Below are positions 43,786 through 52,261 of a stretch of 64,000 nucleotides of DNA, piece by piece. How positions within the stretch are numbered: the first letter of the stretch is position 1; every line of letters begins with the position of its first letter. The stretch covers positions 124,001 through 188,000 of the forward strand of contig CAJTTZ010000004.1 of NCBI GenBank assembly GCA_910579505.1, read 5' to 3'. Below the pieces are notes generated by a model. The model did no database searches. It was not told the DNA's origin and saw only the letters and a list, made by a program, of their open reading frames with translations. The DNA comes from an uncultured Lachnospiraceae bacterium. GTDB lineage: Bacteria; Bacillota; Clostridia; Lachnospirales; Lachnospiraceae. Made by a program: the position numbers and the translations under genes.

Positions 43786-43886
43786 AAAGCCTCCGCAACC
43801 GTTTCATATAGTATTTATTACTACTTATACTATCATAGAATACCCCATTTTGCAAATCATAAAATTGGGTGCTCGTGCGGAGAGCC

Positions 43887-45020
43887 TCAAAAACTAGGAC
43901 TATCCAGAAACGACTGAATATAAGGAAGCGCTGCCCCGATCGTGATATTGTGTCTGGGCATTTTACTGATCCTCAAAAAATCCCTTTCTTCCGGAAACGG
44001 CGTCATCCGCCGTATTTTTTCATGCAGGAAAAGAATATCCTGCTCACACAGATATTGAGCAAGATAGCCACCGAAGATAAAGTCTGTGTCAAAAATCAGA
44101 TGGAGCATATTGACCGCATCGGCAAGATCGGTCAGATACGCCTCCCATCGCTCCACATATGGCGTCTCCTTATGCCTCACCCCTTCGAAAAATGCTTCCG
44201 GCGCCTCATCCGTATCGAGAAGAGCGCTCATAGACAAGAGCGTTTCCATGCACCCCTGCCTGCCACAGTAGCACCGTTTTCCTTCCGCCCGCATCTGCAT
44301 ATGCTCTATCGTTGCACTGTGGCCATGCTTTCCTGGCAAAATAACACCCCTCGAGATAATGGCCGCCCCCAGATGCTTACTCAGAGAAAGATAAAAGGCG
44401 TCGGTAAGTTCCGGGGACACCCACAGTTCCGATATGGCCGCGCTGTCTGCATCGTGGATAAAACAACAGGGAAACGGAAGATAGTCGGAAAACGCGTCAA
44501 TAGAAAGTCCCGTGCAGGAAAGGATTTCTCCGTATATGATGGACTTCCTGTCCGGCGTCGTCAGACCCTGCACGGCAAAGCCAATGCCTAAAATCTGCTC
44601 GTCCGCTATGGAAAGTTCGTTTTTAAATGCCAGTATCCCGGAACATACGGCTTTAAAATAGGATTCCTGATTTTGAAACGGAATTGCCTCAGCCTTCCGG
44701 CCGATCTTTTCCCCGTAAAGATTGACGACTATCATTTTTATTTCGTCCTTCAAAATTTCCACGCCAACACTGACACGATAGTCGGGAACAATAACATAGC
44801 CCGATGCTTTTCTGCCGACAAACTCCGTATCTATCTGCCCGTCTTTGCGAATCAGCCCACTCTCCTCCATAGATGACAGATTTGCAGTGACGGTGGGTCT
44901 GCTAAGACGAAGGTCGTAGGCAATGTCCTGCTGTGAAACCTTTCTGTTCTCATAAATATATTGGTAAATCAGACTTCTGTTATTCTGCTTGATCTGATTG
45001 GGCGTAATACTTCTCTTCAT
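43887..45020 (-). CDS. ROK-family transcriptional regulator
   Basis: The 377-residue protein has an N-terminal winged helix (VSQQDIAYDLRLSRPTVTANL near residue 29) and a C-terminal ROK domain in which ATP- and sugar-kinase motifs are only partly kept (GHSATIEHMQM and the zinc site CYCGRQGCMETLLS near 250). It should be a sugar-responsive repressor of the divergent SDR-symporter-phosphatase operon. Palindromic ATTTTGTAAA sites lie at its own start and before the operon. GGGAG precedes the ATG. Confidence 0.9.
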   Translation of the reverse strand: MKRSITPNQIKQNNRSLIYQYIYENRKVSQQDIAYDLRLSRPTVTANLSSMEESGLIRKDGQIDTEFVGRKASGYVIVPDYRVSVGVEILKDEIKMIVVNLYGEKIGRKAEAIPFQNQESYFKAVCSGILAFKNELSIADEQILGIGFAVQGLTTPDRKSIIYGEILSCTGLSIDAFSDYLPFPCCFIHDADSAAISELWVSPELTDAFYLSLSKHLGAAIISRGVILPGKHGHSATIEHMQMRAEGKRCYCGRQGCMETLLSMSALLDTDEAPEAFFEGVRHKETPYVERWEAYLTDLADAVNMLHLIFDTDFIFGGYLAQYLCEQDILFLHEKIRRMTPFPEERDFLRISKMPRHNITIGAALPYIQSFLDSPSF

Positions 45021-45031
45021 AATTTTCTCCC

Positions 45032-45201
45032 ATTTTGTAAATTGATTTTACAAAATTATATCATACCACAGTCTGCCCACAATTACCATGCCGCATTTTA
45101 TACAATTTGAGCCACATAACAATTGTCTATTATTACAGATTGACTCTTATTCTCTCCTGCATTAATATGTAAATATAATTTGATAAATCATTTTACAAAA
45201 T
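45032..45201. promoter_or_regulatory. Candidate ROK operators in the divergent gap
   Basis: A palindrome ATTTTGTAAA...TTTACAAAAT lies at 45032-45056, 12 bases before the regulator start. A related imperfect copy, ATTTGATAAA...TTTTACAAAAT, lies at 45178-45201, 15 bases before the ribosome site of the SDR gene. The pair fits one repressor controlling both directions. Confidence 0.6.
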
Positions 45202-45224
45202 AACCTAATCAAAAGGAGGCAAAC

Positions 45225-46001
45225 ATGGGAATTATCGAAAAAATGAAACTTGACGGAAAAAGAGGATTTGTTACCGGCGGTGCGAGAGGTATCGGCAAGA
45301 GCACCGCTGCCGCGTTCGCCGAGGCAGGCGCAGACATTGCAATCGTAGATCTCGACATTGACGAGGCAGAAAAGACGGCTGCAGAGCTTTCCGGCAGTAC
45401 GGGGCAAAAAGTGATCGCAATCGGGTGCGACTGCACCAGCCCGGAGCAGGTGGACGCTATGGTGCAGAAGGTCGTCGACGAGCTCGGCGGACTTGATTTC
45501 TGCCACAACAACGCCGGAATCTGTATCAACGCCCCGGCCGAAGAAATGACTTACGACCAGTGGAACAAAGTGATCAACATCAATCTGAACGGCATATTCC
45601 TCACCGATATCGCAGCCGGAAAATATATGCTGGCGCATGGCGGCGGTTCCATCATCAACACGGCTTCCATGTCGGCCCATATCGTCAACGTTCCCCAGCC
45701 GCAGTGCGCCTATAATGCCTCAAAGGCGGCCGTGATACAGCTCACGAAATCGCTGGCAATCGAATGGGCAAAGCGGGGCGTACGTGTAAACAGCATCAGC
45801 CCCGGATACATCGGGACAGAGCTGACGCTAAACTCTCCCACACTTGTTCCGCTGATTGAAAAATGGAACGCGATGGCTCCGCTCGGAAGAATGGGGACCC
45901 CGGAAGAACTTCAGTCCATCTGCGTTTACCTGGCGGGTGATACCAGTTCCTTTACCACAGGTTCCGACTTTATTGTTGACGGCGCATTTACCTGTTTTTG
46001 A
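45225..46001 (+). CDS. Short-chain dehydrogenase/reductase
   Basis: The 258-residue SDR enzyme has the nucleotide loop TGGARGIGK near residue 17, NNAG near 93, the catalytic Ser near 145 and YNASK near 164. It is of the classical polyol/sugar-alcohol group by general appearance and by context: a ROK regulator, a GPH symporter and a HAD phosphatase. An acid (DLDID) at the end of the second strand favours NAD. Substrate not certain. AGGAGG precedes the ATG. Confidence 0.88.
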   Translation: MGIIEKMKLDGKRGFVTGGARGIGKSTAAAFAEAGADIAIVDLDIDEAEKTAAELSGSTGQKVIAIGCDCTSPEQVDAMVQKVVDELGGLDFCHNNAGICINAPAEEMTYDQWNKVININLNGIFLTDIAAGKYMLAHGGGSIINTASMSAHIVNVPQPQCAYNASKAAVIQLTKSLAIEWAKRGVRVNSISPGYIGTELTLNSPTLVPLIEKWNAMAPLGRMGTPEELQSICVYLAGDTSSFTTGSDFIVDGAFTCF

Positions 46002-46049
46002 TAATCCGAAAGGTATTTCTTAATGATTGGGAAAGGTGGACAACAAACT

Positions 46050-47381
46050 ATGAAAAAATGGGGAAAACGCATTGGTTATGGAATCGGGGATCTCGGATGT
46101 AATCTGGTTTTCAGTACCATGGCATCCTATCTGATGGTTTTTTATACGGATGTATTTGGCATTACGGCCGCGGCCGCAGGCACTATGATGCTCGTAACAA
46201 AGTTTATCGACGCCTTTACCGATACAGGCATGGGACTGATTGTTGACAGGACACACACCAAATGGGGACAGGGGCGGCCATATTTTCTACTGGGCGCCGT
46301 CCCCTTCGCCATCTTTACGTTTCTGACATTCTATATTCCGAGTTGGGACGATAACGGCAGGCTTGTCTGGGCATACGTGACTTACTGCCTGCTCTGCACT
46401 GCCTACACAGTGGTCAACATACCTCTCAACACGATTGTCCCGCGGCTGACCTCCGATATCCATGAAAGAGATATATTGGTCTCGACAAGAATGGTATGCG
46501 CGCTGGTCGGAACCGCCATTGTCATGACAATCACGGAGCCGCTTGTACGGTTCCTTGGCCATGGTAATGAGGCGAAGGGCTACCTTCTCACCATGACCGT
46601 CTACGGAATTGCCGCCATGTGCATCTTCTTTGTTACGTTTGCAAGCACGAAGGAAGTTGTGCCGCCGACAATCAACCAGAAGCATTCTTCCCTCCGGGAA
46701 GATTTTAAAGGGCTCACCGGCCAGGCATGGATTTTGTTTTTGCTGAATCTGTTTTACTTTTCGCTGTATGTGGTAAGGAGTACGACGGTCCTCTATTATT
46801 TCAAGTATAACCTTGGCCGTACAGACTGGATGTCCCTTGTGGGTATATTGGGCATCCTTTCCGGCTTACCGATGCTGTTTTTGCTCCCGGCCCTGGAAAA
46901 AAGATACAGCAAACGAAATCTAATGTTCTTCAGTATCGCTCTATACATAGCCGGCGACCTCCTGATCTTTGCCGGTAAAAACTCGGCCGCCTGTCTCCTT
47001 GTCGGCCTAGTCGTCACCGGGCTTGGAATCTACGGCATTTTTGGAATCACCTTCGCCATGCAGCCGGATGTCATAGATTACTCGGAATATAAGAAAAACG
47101 CAAGCGTAGCCGGCCTGATCGCCGCTTTTCAGGGATTTTTTGTCAAAGGCGGCATGGGACTTACCAGCTTCGTCATCGGCGCTTTCCTAAAAAACGGCGG
47201 GTACGTTGCCAATGCGGTGCAGACGGAGAAGTCTCTCTCTTATATCCAGATCTGCTTTATCTGGATTCCCATTGTTCTGTGCGCGCTGATTGCCGTCTGT
47301 ACCTATTTTTATAAATTGGACGGTCTGCGCACGGAAATGACACTGGAGTTGGATGCAAGACGCGGAAACAGGAGGTCATGA
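46050..47381 (+). CDS. GPH-family sugar:cation symporter
   Basis: The protein of about 443 residues has twelve membrane helices and the glycoside-pentoside-hexuronide:cation symporter pattern: GYGIGDLGCNLVFS at the start, DAFTDTGMGLIVDRT near 55 and WGQGRPYFLLGAVPFA near 75. It would bring in a glycoside or sugar with a cation. The ATG at 46050 suits the family's start. It lies between the SDR and HAD genes, and its stop overlaps the start of the latter (ATGA). Confidence 0.9.
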   Translation: MKKWGKRIGYGIGDLGCNLVFSTMASYLMVFYTDVFGITAAAAGTMMLVTKFIDAFTDTGMGLIVDRTHTKWGQGRPYFLLGAVPFAIFTFLTFYIPSWDDNGRLVWAYVTYCLLCTAYTVVNIPLNTIVPRLTSDIHERDILVSTRMVCALVGTAIVMTITEPLVRFLGHGNEAKGYLLTMTVYGIAAMCIFFVTFASTKEVVPPTINQKHSSLREDFKGLTGQAWILFLLNLFYFSLYVVRSTTVLYYFKYNLGRTDWMSLVGILGILSGLPMLFLLPALEKRYSKRNLMFFSIALYIAGDLLIFAGKNSAACLLVGLVVTGLGIYGIFGITFAMQPDVIDYSEYKKNASVAGLIAAFQGFFVKGGMGLTSFVIGAFLKNGGYVANAVQTEKSLSYIQICFIWIPIVLCALIAVCTYFYKLDGLRTEMTLELDARRGNRRS

Positions 47382-48031
47382 TGAGATACAAAGGCGCCAT
47401 TTTTGATATGGACGGCGTTCTCTTTGATACGGAGCGCATTTACCAACAGACATGGCAGGAAATTGCCGCCGAAAGGGAACTTTCCCTTGCTGACGGTTTC
47501 CTACAGGCAGTTTCGGGAACAAACGGGGCACATATGCGGCATGTCATCGAGGAATATTACCACGTCTCGGATGGCGCCCCCATCATCGAACAATGTATGC
47601 TGCAAGTCAGGCAGAAACTCTCTGTACATGTTCCCATGAAAAAGGGCGTGCGGGAAATACTGTCCTTTTTCCGGGAGCATGGCATCGACATAGCCGTGGC
47701 CAGCAGCAGCGCAGCCCCACAGATCGAATCAAACCTTCAGATGACCGGCATTCGGGATTATTTTTCCGAAATCATAAGCGGCTCAGAAGTCACATGCGGA
47801 AAGCCCGCGCCGGATATTTTTCTGCTTGCGGCGAAAAGACTGGGACATGCTCCAAATACATGTATTATATTTGAGGACAGCGAAAACGGCATAAAAGCCG
47901 GTCACGCGGCCGGCTGTTTTACGGTAATGGTGCCTGACCTGATCGCAGTGTCGCCTGCCATAGAACCTCTTTGTTCTATCATTTGCACGGATCTGGACGA
48001 GGCAAAAGAAAAGATTCGCCCTTTTATCTGA
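47378..48031 (+). CDS. HAD hydrolase, beta-phosphoglucomutase-like
   Basis: The 217-residue protein has HAD motif I FDMDGVLFDTE (Asp nucleophile near residue 10), motif II in VASSSA near 107, motif III Lys in CGKPAPD near 142 and motif IV FEDSENG near 166. The group covers beta-phosphoglucomutases and sugar-phosphate phosphatases. It overlaps the symporter stop by four bases, so it belongs to the ROK-controlled operon. GGAGG lies just before the ATG. Confidence 0.9.
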   Translation: MMRYKGAIFDMDGVLFDTERIYQQTWQEIAAERELSLADGFLQAVSGTNGAHMRHVIEEYYHVSDGAPIIEQCMLQVRQKLSVHVPMKKGVREILSFFREHGIDIAVASSSAAPQIESNLQMTGIRDYFSEIISGSEVTCGKPAPDIFLLAAKRLGHAPNTCIIFEDSENGIKAGHAAGCFTVMVPDLIAVSPAIEPLCSIICTDLDEAKEKIRPFI

Positions 48032-48121
48032 ATTTTGTGCTATACTATGGTATGTCATTTGGAAAAGGCTTCACCGCCTGGTTTCAAACAGCTTGTACCA
48101 CATTATGAAAAGGGGCGTCAC

Positions 48122-48625
48122 ATGATCGCATTACAGATAAAAAACATCAAACAATTCATGAACCAGTTTCTGGCGGGGGACGCCTTCGACTCCTTTTTGC
48201 TGGAACAGGCTTCCATCAGCACCTACAATACCTTCACCATAGATGGCCGCGAAAACAGGGCGTTCTACACTTCCGAAGAATGGGAAGACGGGGAAACCAG
48301 ACCCTACGAATTTACACAGTGGAAAAAGATACGCCCTGTCTGTTTTGATCTGATCAAAGGAAAGCGCACGCCCACGGCATTTCATTTTGTGCTGCACCTG
48401 ATTCCCGAATATACGGCGTCCCTTCTGGAAAAAGGCGACACTGCCGTCACCCCGGATCAGGTAAAGGCCTTTGTGCTCAACATAAAATATGACGGCACGT
48501 CCCTCACGCTCATCACCGGCACCGCCTTCCACACCTTTCTCATGGATAAGACGCCGGACGCGATCTGGGACAGAGCCGTCAGACAATTTTTAACAAAGCG
48601 GCAGATTGATTACGATGAAATATAA
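48122..48625 (+). CDS. DUF5721-family protein
   Basis: The 167-residue protein (MIALQIKNIKQFMNQFLAGD, then FYTSEEWEDGETRPYEFTQW) matches the DUF5721 group of small clostridial proteins with no known role. AAAAGGGGCG precedes the ATG; the longer frame from 48035 lacks a site. It follows the HAD gene by 90 bases and could be cotranscribed, but a functional link is doubtful. Confidence 0.8.
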   Translation: MIALQIKNIKQFMNQFLAGDAFDSFLLEQASISTYNTFTIDGRENRAFYTSEEWEDGETRPYEFTQWKKIRPVCFDLIKGKRTPTAFHFVLHLIPEYTASLLEKGDTAVTPDQVKAFVLNIKYDGTSLTLITGTAFHTFLMDKTPDAIWDRAVRQFLTKRQIDYDEI

Positions 48626-48634
48626 ATTCATAAA

Positions 48635-48767
48635 ATTGCGCAGATATCACAACCAACACAGACGCGCTTTCGCTCCGTTCCAGACGCAGCGGTACTAGGT
48701 TCGAAAATACCTTGCCAAGTACCGGCGTCTTTCAAGGGTCTGCTTATGGTTATGATATCTGCGCAAT
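48635..48767. repeat. MITE-like 133-bp element with 21-bp terminal inverted repeats
   Basis: The ends ATTGCGCAGATATCACAACC and its inverted copy differ at one base in 21. Inside is a second stem, GGTACT-AGGT/ACCT-AGTACC (near 48690-48720). It lies between converging genes (stops at 48625 and 48786). Size and ends fit a non-autonomous miniature element, or else a large structured RNA. No coding frame is evident and no target duplication could be confirmed by eye. Confidence 0.6.
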
Positions 48768-48785
48768 GATTGGAATATTAAAAAA

Positions 48786-49133
48786 TTACCACCAGCCCCT
48801 CTGATAATAATGCAGGGAAAACTCCGCCGCCGCCATCACCATGGCAAATAGCAGCATGATGACTAACATCAGGATCGCCGGAAAGTCATAGACAAACTTA
48901 CATTTTTCCGCATTGCTTTTATGGTTTTCCACCAGAATCTCCACGCCCAGCAGGACAAAAACCACGGGCCAGAACTGGAAAATCAGCTCATAGTGCAGTG
49001 TCGGAACCACCATATGTATGAGGAACAGCACGCCGAACATAATAAGCGTCATCCCGAAAGTTACAGAGCCGACCCGGCGGGTTCGCAGCGTCCCGGATTC
49101 CTCCCTGAAACTGTCTTTTTCCTGAATATCCAT
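48786..49133 (-). CDS. DUF5668/LiaI-LiaF-like membrane protein
   Basis: The protein of about 115 residues has a charged N-terminus and three membrane helices (near 33-52, 58-75 and 93-112) with FGMTLIMFGVLFLIHMVVP and FWPVVFVLLGVEIL, the pattern of LiaF-type transmembrane regions. The ATG at 49133 is five bases after the stop of the gene before it, with GGGGGGAG as ribosome site. It closes the sigma-antisigma-membrane protein operon. Confidence 0.75.
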   Translation of the reverse strand: MDIQEKDSFREESGTLRTRRVGSVTFGMTLIMFGVLFLIHMVVPTLHYELIFQFWPVVFVLLGVEILVENHKSNAEKCKFVYDFPAILMLVIMLLFAMVMAAAEFSLHYYQRGWW

Positions 49134-49137
49134 TTGT

Positions 49138-49914
49138 CTACTCCCCCCCCTGCTCATTTTTTTGCGCATTTCCTGCATCTGCGCCCTGATCCTCCACATA
49201 GTATGCTTCTGCATTCTGTCCATACGCTTTCTGCGCTCCCACATCCTGCTTCTGCTCTCCCATAACCTTCACGTCCGCACTTTGTCCGTCCGCGTTCCCC
49301 GCGTCAGCCTCCCGGTCTTCCACAATCTCCCCGGGCAATGCCGCAGGCTTTCTATATGCGTCCGCCTCACTCCTCCTGTCAGTATCCGCAGACTCAAACT
49401 TCTTTCCGCGAAGGAGCGACACACCGAACCAGATGATCGCAATTGCTATGGCAGCCCTCGGCAGCCTGTCTCTCGTAAAATAATAGATATCCCTCATAAT
49501 CGGATTATCCCAGCCCACGTAACTTCTCACCATACCAAAAACTTGATCCCACAGCATACAGATGCCGAGCACAATACAGACCACCGCCGCGATGTTGCGG
49601 TTTCTCTTATTCATATTCAGCTTAAAGCGACTGACATCCCATCCGCCGATGCCGAAGAGGTATTCGTCCTCCAGAGCCGCAAACTGCCCTGCATCCATCC
49701 CGCCGATATTGTTGGCATGGAAGAAGGCATATATGTAAAGTGTGACGGGAAATACCGCCAGCACGGCGAGCTGGGTGATGGAAACCACGGCGATCATCCC
49801 CATAAACCCAAGCATAAAGCTCAGCCCCATCTTCATCAGCCCCATATACATATGTCCCGCCCCCGGACAGAGGGAAAATACAAACAACCAAAATCTCTTC
49901 TTCTGCTTTTTCAT
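49138..49914 (-). CDS. Membrane protein with low-complexity C-terminus
   Basis: The 258-residue protein has a TM2-like start (LFVFSLCPGAGHMYMGLMKMG), about four membrane helices in residues 5-185, and a hydrophilic C-terminal 70 residues rich in Ala, Asp, Gly and Gln (repeats such as ADAGNADG). The ATG at 49914 has GGGAGG upstream. It is translationally linked to the genes on both sides in the operon 50985 to 48786. Function unknown; a part in the envelope response controlled by the sigma factor is likely. Confidence 0.7.
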   Translation of the reverse strand: MKKQKKRFWLFVFSLCPGAGHMYMGLMKMGLSFMLGFMGMIAVVSITQLAVLAVFPVTLYIYAFFHANNIGGMDAGQFAALEDEYLFGIGGWDVSRFKLNMNKRNRNIAAVVCIVLGICMLWDQVFGMVRSYVGWDNPIMRDIYYFTRDRLPRAAIAIAIIWFGVSLLRGKKFESADTDRRSEADAYRKPAALPGEIVEDREADAGNADGQSADVKVMGEQKQDVGAQKAYGQNAEAYYVEDQGADAGNAQKNEQGGE

Positions 49915-49918
49915 CTCA

Positions 49919-50416
49919 TCAATCCTCCCAAGTTTTATAATTTGTAATCTTTTCCGAAATGTTTCTGAAATACTTCCTTCTTGCGTCCGCTCTCTCCTGC
50001 CCCGCCTGATACCGTCTCCATGTTCTCTCGATATCCCGCTGTCTCTCAAGCGCGTCCCGCTCCCATTCGTCCACGCTCTCCGTTTCCTCCTCATACAGCG
50101 TTCCCAGAATACCGGGCTGCGGCATCTGCGGCGTTTCCACCCCGTCCACAGGCACGAGGAAGAGTACTGCCAGAGCCGCCGCCATCCCTACCAGAACTTT
50201 AGCACGGTAAGAAAAAAGCGCGCGCTGCCTTTCTTTCCTTTTTCCTTCCTGTATGTGTGAAAATATATTTCCTCTCAAATGTCCCGGCGCGTGCAAAAGC
50301 TCCCGTTCCTCAACCGTCTCAATCAGCCGCATCAGTTCTTCTTCAGTCAAAGGAGCCGGGAGGGAAACGTCACATCTATTCAGTTTTTTTCTCTCTTCCG
50401 TAATATTATGTATCAT
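49919..50416 (-). CDS. Single-pass anti-sigma-like protein
   Basis: The 165-residue protein has a cytoplasmic N-terminal part (LTEEELMRLIETVEERELLH), one membrane helix near residues 72-92 and a charged extracytoplasmic tail. It has no zinc-finger motif, but its gene overlaps the end of the sigma gene by four bases (ATGA), which is the standard sign of an anti-sigma partner. That role is inference from position and layout. Confidence 0.7.
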   Translation of the reverse strand: MIHNITEERKKLNRCDVSLPAPLTEEELMRLIETVEERELLHAPGHLRGNIFSHIQEGKRKERQRALFSYRAKVLVGMAAALAVLFLVPVDGVETPQMPQPGILGTLYEEETESVDEWERDALERQRDIERTWRRYQAGQERADARRKYFRNISEKITNYKTWED

Positions 50417-50985
50417 GCGCCCTTCTCCTTTTCATACATCCTGCGAAGCATACTTCTCGCCCTGTAAATCTGTGTCTGTATGGTCTTTTTCTTAACGCCT
50501 CTCTGTCCTGCGATCTCACCCGCATCCAGTTCATCATAATAATATGCCTTGGCGATTTCATCATAGGGAGGCTTTAAGGACAGACACCTTGAAAGCAGTG
50601 TCTCCCGCACCTCCTTTTCAAGGCAGATGCTCTCCGGCGTCTGCTGCACTGCCGCCTCATTTCCTCCGGCAGTTCCCGCGCTTTTGCCGGAAGGCGTTCC
50701 CCCATCCGGCGCCCTTGCGCTCTCAAATCCCAGATCCGCCGTCGGAATATTCCGCCGCCCCGCGCTCTGCAGATAGTCCAGACATTTGTTGGTGGCGATC
50801 CGGCAGACCCACGCCTTTTCATATCTTCCGTCAAACTCTTCCAGATGCCTGTAGACCGATAAAAACGTTTCCTGCGCCAAATCTTCGGAGGCAAAATAAT
50901 CCGATGTCATTTTATAGCATATTGAAAAGACAAGATGCTGGTAAGAATCAATCAGCGCTGATAATTGTTCTTCCCTGTTGATAAT
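50413..50985 (-). CDS. Sigma-70-family (ECF) factor, probable ATT start
   Basis: From the first ATG (50910) the protein would have 165 residues and lack the front half of sigma region 2. The same frame continues upstream without stop as SALIDSYQHLVFSICYKM, the expected region 2 start. No ATG, GTG or TTG occurs there. An ATT at 50985 has GGAGG at a 5-base spacing and gives a 190-residue protein. Region 4 is at about 130-185 (KPPYDEIAKAYYYDEL, KKKTIQTQIYRAR). Between regions is a Gly/Ala-rich linker. The next gene is its likely anti-sigma factor. Confidence 0.8.
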   Translation of the reverse strand: MINREEQLSALIDSYQHLVFSICYKMTSDYFASEDLAQETFLSVYRHLEEFDGRYEKAWVCRIATNKCLDYLQSAGRRNIPTADLGFESARAPDGGTPSGKSAGTAGGNEAAVQQTPESICLEKEVRETLLSRCLSLKPPYDEIAKAYYYDELDAGEIAGQRGVKKKTIQTQIYRARSMLRRMYEKEKGA

Positions 50986-51084
50986 ATCTGCCTCCTTTCC
51001 TCCGCAATTTTTATACCCGCAAATTCGCGTCTCATATATATGAACGGGACTGCCCCCGCATTGTCTTCAAAATTTTTCAAATTT

Positions 51085-51441
51085 TTACTTTTTTGGCTTT
51101 GGTTTAAAAATGAGACTGGCAATATAACCGAACACCAGCGCCGCCGAACATCCTACCGCGCCCGTCTTGAAGCCGCCCTGAAACAGGCCGATAAAACCGC
51201 TCTCATCCACAGCCTCCTTCACGCCCTTCATTAATATATTGCCGTAACCGAGAAGCGGCACGCTGGCTCCCGCCCCCGCAAACTCCATGAAAGGCTCATA
51301 CCATCCGACAAAGCTGATCACCGCTCCCACACAGACCAGCAGCACCATGACACGCCCCGGCAAAAGCTTCGTCTTTTCCAGAAGAATCTGCACGAGCGCG
51401 CAGATCAGTCCGCCGACCCAGAATGCATTGATATAATCCAT
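51085..51441 (-). CDS. spoVAE: Stage V sporulation protein AE
   Basis: The protein of 118 residues matches SpoVAE (SpoVAEb): MDYINAFWVGGLICALVQIL at the start, GAGASVPLLGYGN near 60 and GFKTGAVGCSAALVFGYIAS near the end, with about four helices. It is part of the channel that moves dipicolinic acid into the spore. Its usual partners spoVAC and spoVAD are not adjacent here. The ATG at 51441 has GGAGG 8 bases upstream. Confidence 0.9.
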   Translation of the reverse strand: MDYINAFWVGGLICALVQILLEKTKLLPGRVMVLLVCVGAVISFVGWYEPFMEFAGAGASVPLLGYGNILMKGVKEAVDESGFIGLFQGGFKTGAVGCSAALVFGYIASLIFKPKPKK

Positions 51442-51477
51442 CGTCTTTTCCTCCATGTCCAAACATCATTTTGCTGT

Positions 51478-51524
51478 TAGTACAACGAATAATAAATATC
51501 AGAAATTAAGTATTCGTTGTACTA
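51478..51524. repeat. 14-bp perfect inverted repeat
   Basis: TAGTACAACGAATA (51478-51491) and TATTCGTTGTACTA (51511-51524) frame a 19-base AT-rich centre just upstream of spoVAE. It may be a regulator site or the stem of a terminator; a T tract is lacking. Confidence 0.6.
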
Positions 51525-51607
51525 GTTTCTGTCATTTGGAAAAGATTATGCAAGATTATAAAATTTGTACTCTTTCCTACCCTATAAAGTGAAAACGTAT
51601 GAAATGT

Positions 51608-51649
51608 AAATGGGAACGCTCCCAAATCCGATAGGATACGTTCCCATTT
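51608..51649. terminator. Terminator after aroK
   Basis: AAATGGGAACG and CGTTCCCATTT pair over a 20-base loop that itself can fold. Flanking A/T runs make it usable from either side. It lies 44 bases after the aroK stop. Confidence 0.7.
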
Positions 51650-51692
51650 CGTTTTCTTTCCGTATGCATATACCCTCGCAGTTTCCTGCCAG

Positions 51693-52190
51693 TCAGAAGC
51701 CGGAGGCAATTTGCGCTACGATTTCACGGATTGGCAGTCCATCGCAGTCCACAGTCACATCGGCATATTTTTCGTAGAGCGGCTGCCGCTCCTCATACAG
51801 CCCGTCCAGATCCTGCCCGTCCCTCAATGTCACGCCCCGCTCTGTGAGGTCCCCGAGCCGCTCCCGGATTCCCTCCAGAGGCAGCGAAAGGTAAACCACT
51901 GTGCCGATCTGCCTATAATGCGCCATGGCGCGTTCCCCGTAAACCGCGCTGCCCCCGGTAGCAATCACCGTCCGCCGCACGTCCAAGGATTCACCCACAG
52001 CCTCCTCCGTCCGCCAGAAACCTTCCACGCCCTGTTCTGCAATGATCTCGTGCAAAAGCTTTCCTTCCCTGCTCTGGATCACCAGGTCGGCATCCACAAA
52101 AGCATAGCCGAGTTTCTTTGCCAGCACCACGCCCACCGTGCTTTTTCCGACGCCCGGCATACCTATTAAAACGATATTATCCTTATTCAC
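51693..52190 (-). CDS. aroK: Shikimate kinase
   Basis: The 165-residue P-loop kinase phosphorylates shikimate in aromatic amino acid synthesis. Walker A is GMPGVGKST near residue 10; DADLVIQ near 33 holds the shikimate-binding Asp; TGGSAVY near 78 is the second substrate loop; Arg residues near 110-130 fit the lid. It starts at GTG. The stretch before that start is odd: a GTTWACATAA copy ends 4 bases upstream and GGAAAGG lies 14 bases away. A second copy lies at 52228-52237. Confidence 0.92.
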   Translation of the reverse strand: MNKDNIVLIGMPGVGKSTVGVVLAKKLGYAFVDADLVIQSREGKLLHEIIAEQGVEGFWRTEEAVGESLDVRRTVIATGGSAVYGERAMAHYRQIGTVVYLSLPLEGIRERLGDLTERGVTLRDGQDLDGLYEERQPLYEKYADVTVDCDGLPIREIVAQIASGF

Positions 52191-52193
52191 AAC

Positions 52194-52237
52194 TTATGTA
52201 AACCTTTCCGCTCCGCACTATTTCGAGTTATGTAAAC
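52194..52237 (-). repeat. Two GTTWACATAA decamers upstream of aroK
   Basis: Exact copies at 52194-52203 and 52228-52237, same orientation, occupy the 71-base gap between ridA and aroK. A third at 52632-52641 overlaps the ridA start codon. Confidence 0.85.
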
Positions 52238-52261
52238 TCGATCCCTATGCAGATATTTCTT

